From: a virus
IMG/VR virus record: IMGVR_UViG_3300046501_000355
Span: 1 to 22,188 of that record
Strand: one strand, 5' to 3'
DNA: 22,188 nt
The stretch's first letter is position 1. Each line of letters opens with the position of its first letter. Below are positions 21,108 through 22,188 of the stretch, piece by piece. The notes below the pieces were generated by a model. That model saw only the letters and a program-made list of their open reading frames with translations. It had not been told where the DNA came from and made no database searches. The translations under genes and the position numbers were made by a program.

Positions 21108-21676
21108 ACAAAATGACCCATGAGCAATTTTTGTTGATGAAATTAGCCGAGGAAGCAACCGAAATCGCCCAGATTGCTTTAAAAACTGCTCAGTTTGGTA
21201 TGACAGAGAAGCATCCTGATTTACCACTGAACAACGTTGAAAGAATCCATTTAGAACTTAATGATCTTCATGCTGTGGTTGATGAGTTGAATACATGGTG
21301 TCAATTTGGTTTTAAACCAAACCATGCCGCCAAAATAAATAAAATTGAAAAGTTGAATAAATATCTAGGTTATTCAATTCAACTTGGAAAAGTCGAAAAC
21401 GTTCCAGCAATTTTTGGTAAAGAGGGAAAAGTTAAAACTTGTGAGCTTTGTGATGATGGAAATGGCGAATGTATTTTTCCTTATTATGGTCTCGCCCCTC
21501 ATGTTCATACAAAACCGATTGGTGGTACTGAATTTTTAAATGAACCATTTCCTGAAAACTTTAGTCCCGATGGTGATGGTCTAGGTGTGTATACACACTG
21601 TTTGAATTGTGGTGGTGATGGCACTTATGAAGGTACCCAATTAGAAGCAAAAGCGGAAAGTAAGGAGGCAGAATAG
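21104..21676 (+). CDS. MazG-like domain fused to a zinc-binding domain
   Basis: The GTG start (21104) overlaps the previous stop as GTGA and has GGGAG seven bases upstream. Residues about 10-95 fit an all-alpha NTP pyrophosphohydrolase: KLAEEATEIAQIALK supplies the ExxE pair (Glu17, Glu20) and LELNDLHAVVDEL the second ExxD (Glu51, Asp54). Residues about 113-175 carry CELC and CLNCGGDG (Cys113/116/166/169), a DnaJ-like zinc site with a long insertion. MazG-like enzymes remove aberrant nucleotides or lower the starvation alarm; the specificity of this one is not readable. The C-terminal tail is acidic. Confidence 0.65.
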   Translation: MNKMTHEQFLLMKLAEEATEIAQIALKTAQFGMTEKHPDLPLNNVERIHLELNDLHAVVDELNTWCQFGFKPNHAAKINKIEKLNKYLGYSIQLGKVENVPAIFGKEGKVKTCELCDDGNGECIFPYYGLAPHVHTKPIGGTEFLNEPFPENFSPDGDGLGVYTHCLNCGGDGTYEGTQLEAKAESKEAE

Positions 21677-21946
21677 ATGGGACAAGTTGTTAAAATTGAA
21701 GCTAGTATCCTTGAGAAGATTGTTTTAGTAGTGGAACGTTTGGCTCAGGCTAAAGAAGAGCGACGTGTTGGTCGTGAAGAATTTGCCCATATGCTCAATA
21801 TTGAACCTGAAACTCTAGATGCTCGGATACGTGAAGGCAGATACCAAAGGCCACACAAGGATGGGCGAAAAAGTTTTTGGTTGTTGTCGTATGTGCAATC
21901 TGTCGTTACAGACACAAAAGAATCTGATAAAGTAGCCACCTATTGA
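21677..21946 (+). CDS. Excisionase-like DNA-binding protein
   Basis: The 89-residue protein starts just after the previous stop with AAGGAGG nine bases upstream. A winged-helix motif GREEFAHMLNIEPETLDARIREGRYQRPHKDGRKSFWLL (about 34-72) resembles Xis/AlpA/MerR-type recognition of DNA. It is the last gene before the terminator and the host junction, where a factor controlling excision is expected. No integrase lies beside it in the window. Alternatively it may be a general helix-turn-helix regulator. Confidence 0.65.
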   Translation: MGQVVKIEASILEKIVLVVERLAQAKEERRVGREEFAHMLNIEPETLDARIREGRYQRPHKDGRKSFWLLSYVQSVVTDTKESDKVATY

Positions 21947-21960
21947 GGTGGCTTTATTTT
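21935..21960 (+). terminator. Terminator at the end of the early + strand operon
   Basis: GCCACC (21935-21940) and GGTGGC (21947-21952) form a six-base stem around TATTGA and are followed by TTTATTTT. The TGA stop of the excisionase-like gene is in the loop. It insulates trpG from prophage transcription. Confidence 0.82.
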
Positions 21961-21973
21961 ATACAATGACATA

Positions 21974-22012
21974 GGTACTTTCTCAATCTTGAGTACCAAA
22001 TTGAGTATCAAA
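21974..22012. repeat. Tandem repeat near the prophage end (possible att arm sites)
   Basis: TTGAGTACCAAA (21989-22000) is immediately followed by TTGAGTATCAAA (22001-22012), an 11-of-12 direct repeat. An imperfect inverted copy, GGTACT then CTCAA, lies at 21974-21986. Tandem short sites of this kind are typical of integrase or Xis arm-binding sites next to an attachment site. The exact attR core cannot be fixed without the other prophage end or an empty chromosome. Confidence 0.5.
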
Positions 22013-22060
22013 ACCACCTCAAAATAAAATCCCCTTATTTATTAGTGAGTTGAATCTAAA

Positions 22061-22188
22061 ATGCTTCTAATGATCGACAATTACGACTCTTTTACCTACA
22101 ACATCGTCCAGTACTTTGGCGAGTTGGATCAGGAAGTAAAAGTTGTTCGCAATGATCAAGTCACATTAGAGGATATTGAACGATGGCA
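22061..22188 (+). CDS. trpG: Anthranilate synthase glutamine amidotransferase, partial
   Basis: The first 42 codons read [21 protein letters not shown] and continue to EDIERW at the window edge. This is the highly conserved N-terminus of TrpG/PabA, the class I amidotransferase that supplies ammonia for anthranilate (and, in Acinetobacter, also p-aminobenzoate) synthesis in the cytoplasm. The catalytic Cys-His-Glu lies outside the window. It is a host housekeeping gene and marks the chromosome next to the prophage. A strong ribosome-binding site is not obvious. Insertion of the phage lies upstream of the gene, so its promoter may be altered. Confidence 0.88.
   Translation, partial: MLLMIDNYDSFTYNIVQYFGELDQEVKVVRNDQVTLEDIERW

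Overview
The window is most of a lambdoid-type prophage sitting next to a chromosomal gene of a low-GC gammaproteobacterium, most likely Acinetobacter. The host marker is the start of trpG (from 22061), a glutamine amidotransferase beginning [11 protein letters not shown]. The genus is inferred from base composition and from the combination of phage families (DUF2280, DUF1073, DUF2213, DUF2184), not from a search. No tRNA, rRNA, CRISPR array, insertion sequence, lysis gene or integrase gene is visible.

The layout is a mirror image of the lambda map. In the centre is a CI-like repressor (14683-15360, + strand). To its left runs a long minus-strand transcript: cro-like gene, a ribbon-helix-helix protein, a small unknown, an O-like replication protein with a probable origin inside its gene, a RuvC-like resolvase and a Q-like antiterminator. 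After a late-promoter/terminator unit (about 10704-10809) come the late genes: small unknowns, a nuclease-like protein, a metallopeptidase, terminase small and large subunits, portal, MuF-like protein, protease-scaffold, capsid cement, major capsid protein and neck proteins. The window cuts this block in the neck/tail genes.

To the right of cI, in the place where lambda keeps rexAB, are an unknown 100-aa gene, a hicA-hicB toxin-antitoxin pair and a GvpU-like gene. A second operator/promoter region (17172-17242), comparable to lambda OL/PL, then drives the + strand operon 17315-21946: a putative lipoprotein, an unknown, an ERF single-strand annealing protein, a helical-repeat protein, a 47-aa ORF, a DUF551-like protein, a MazG-like/zinc-finger protein and an excisionase-like protein. 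A terminator and the probable prophage end precede trpG.

The strongest regulatory observations are read directly from the bases. (1) Six copies of TAAG-N4-CTTA lie in two clusters of three, flanking the cI-to-GvpU block. (2) Six clear 17-bp near-palindromic iterons plus one degenerate half-site lie inside the O-like gene beside DnaA-box-like sequences and an AT-rich stretch. (3) A TTGACA/TATAAA promoter overlaps the stop codon of the Q-like gene, with a second -10-like TAAAAT at the start point and an intrinsic terminator shortly downstream, matching the lambda pR'-tR' logic. Several further terminators inside the leftward transcripts fit control by antitermination.
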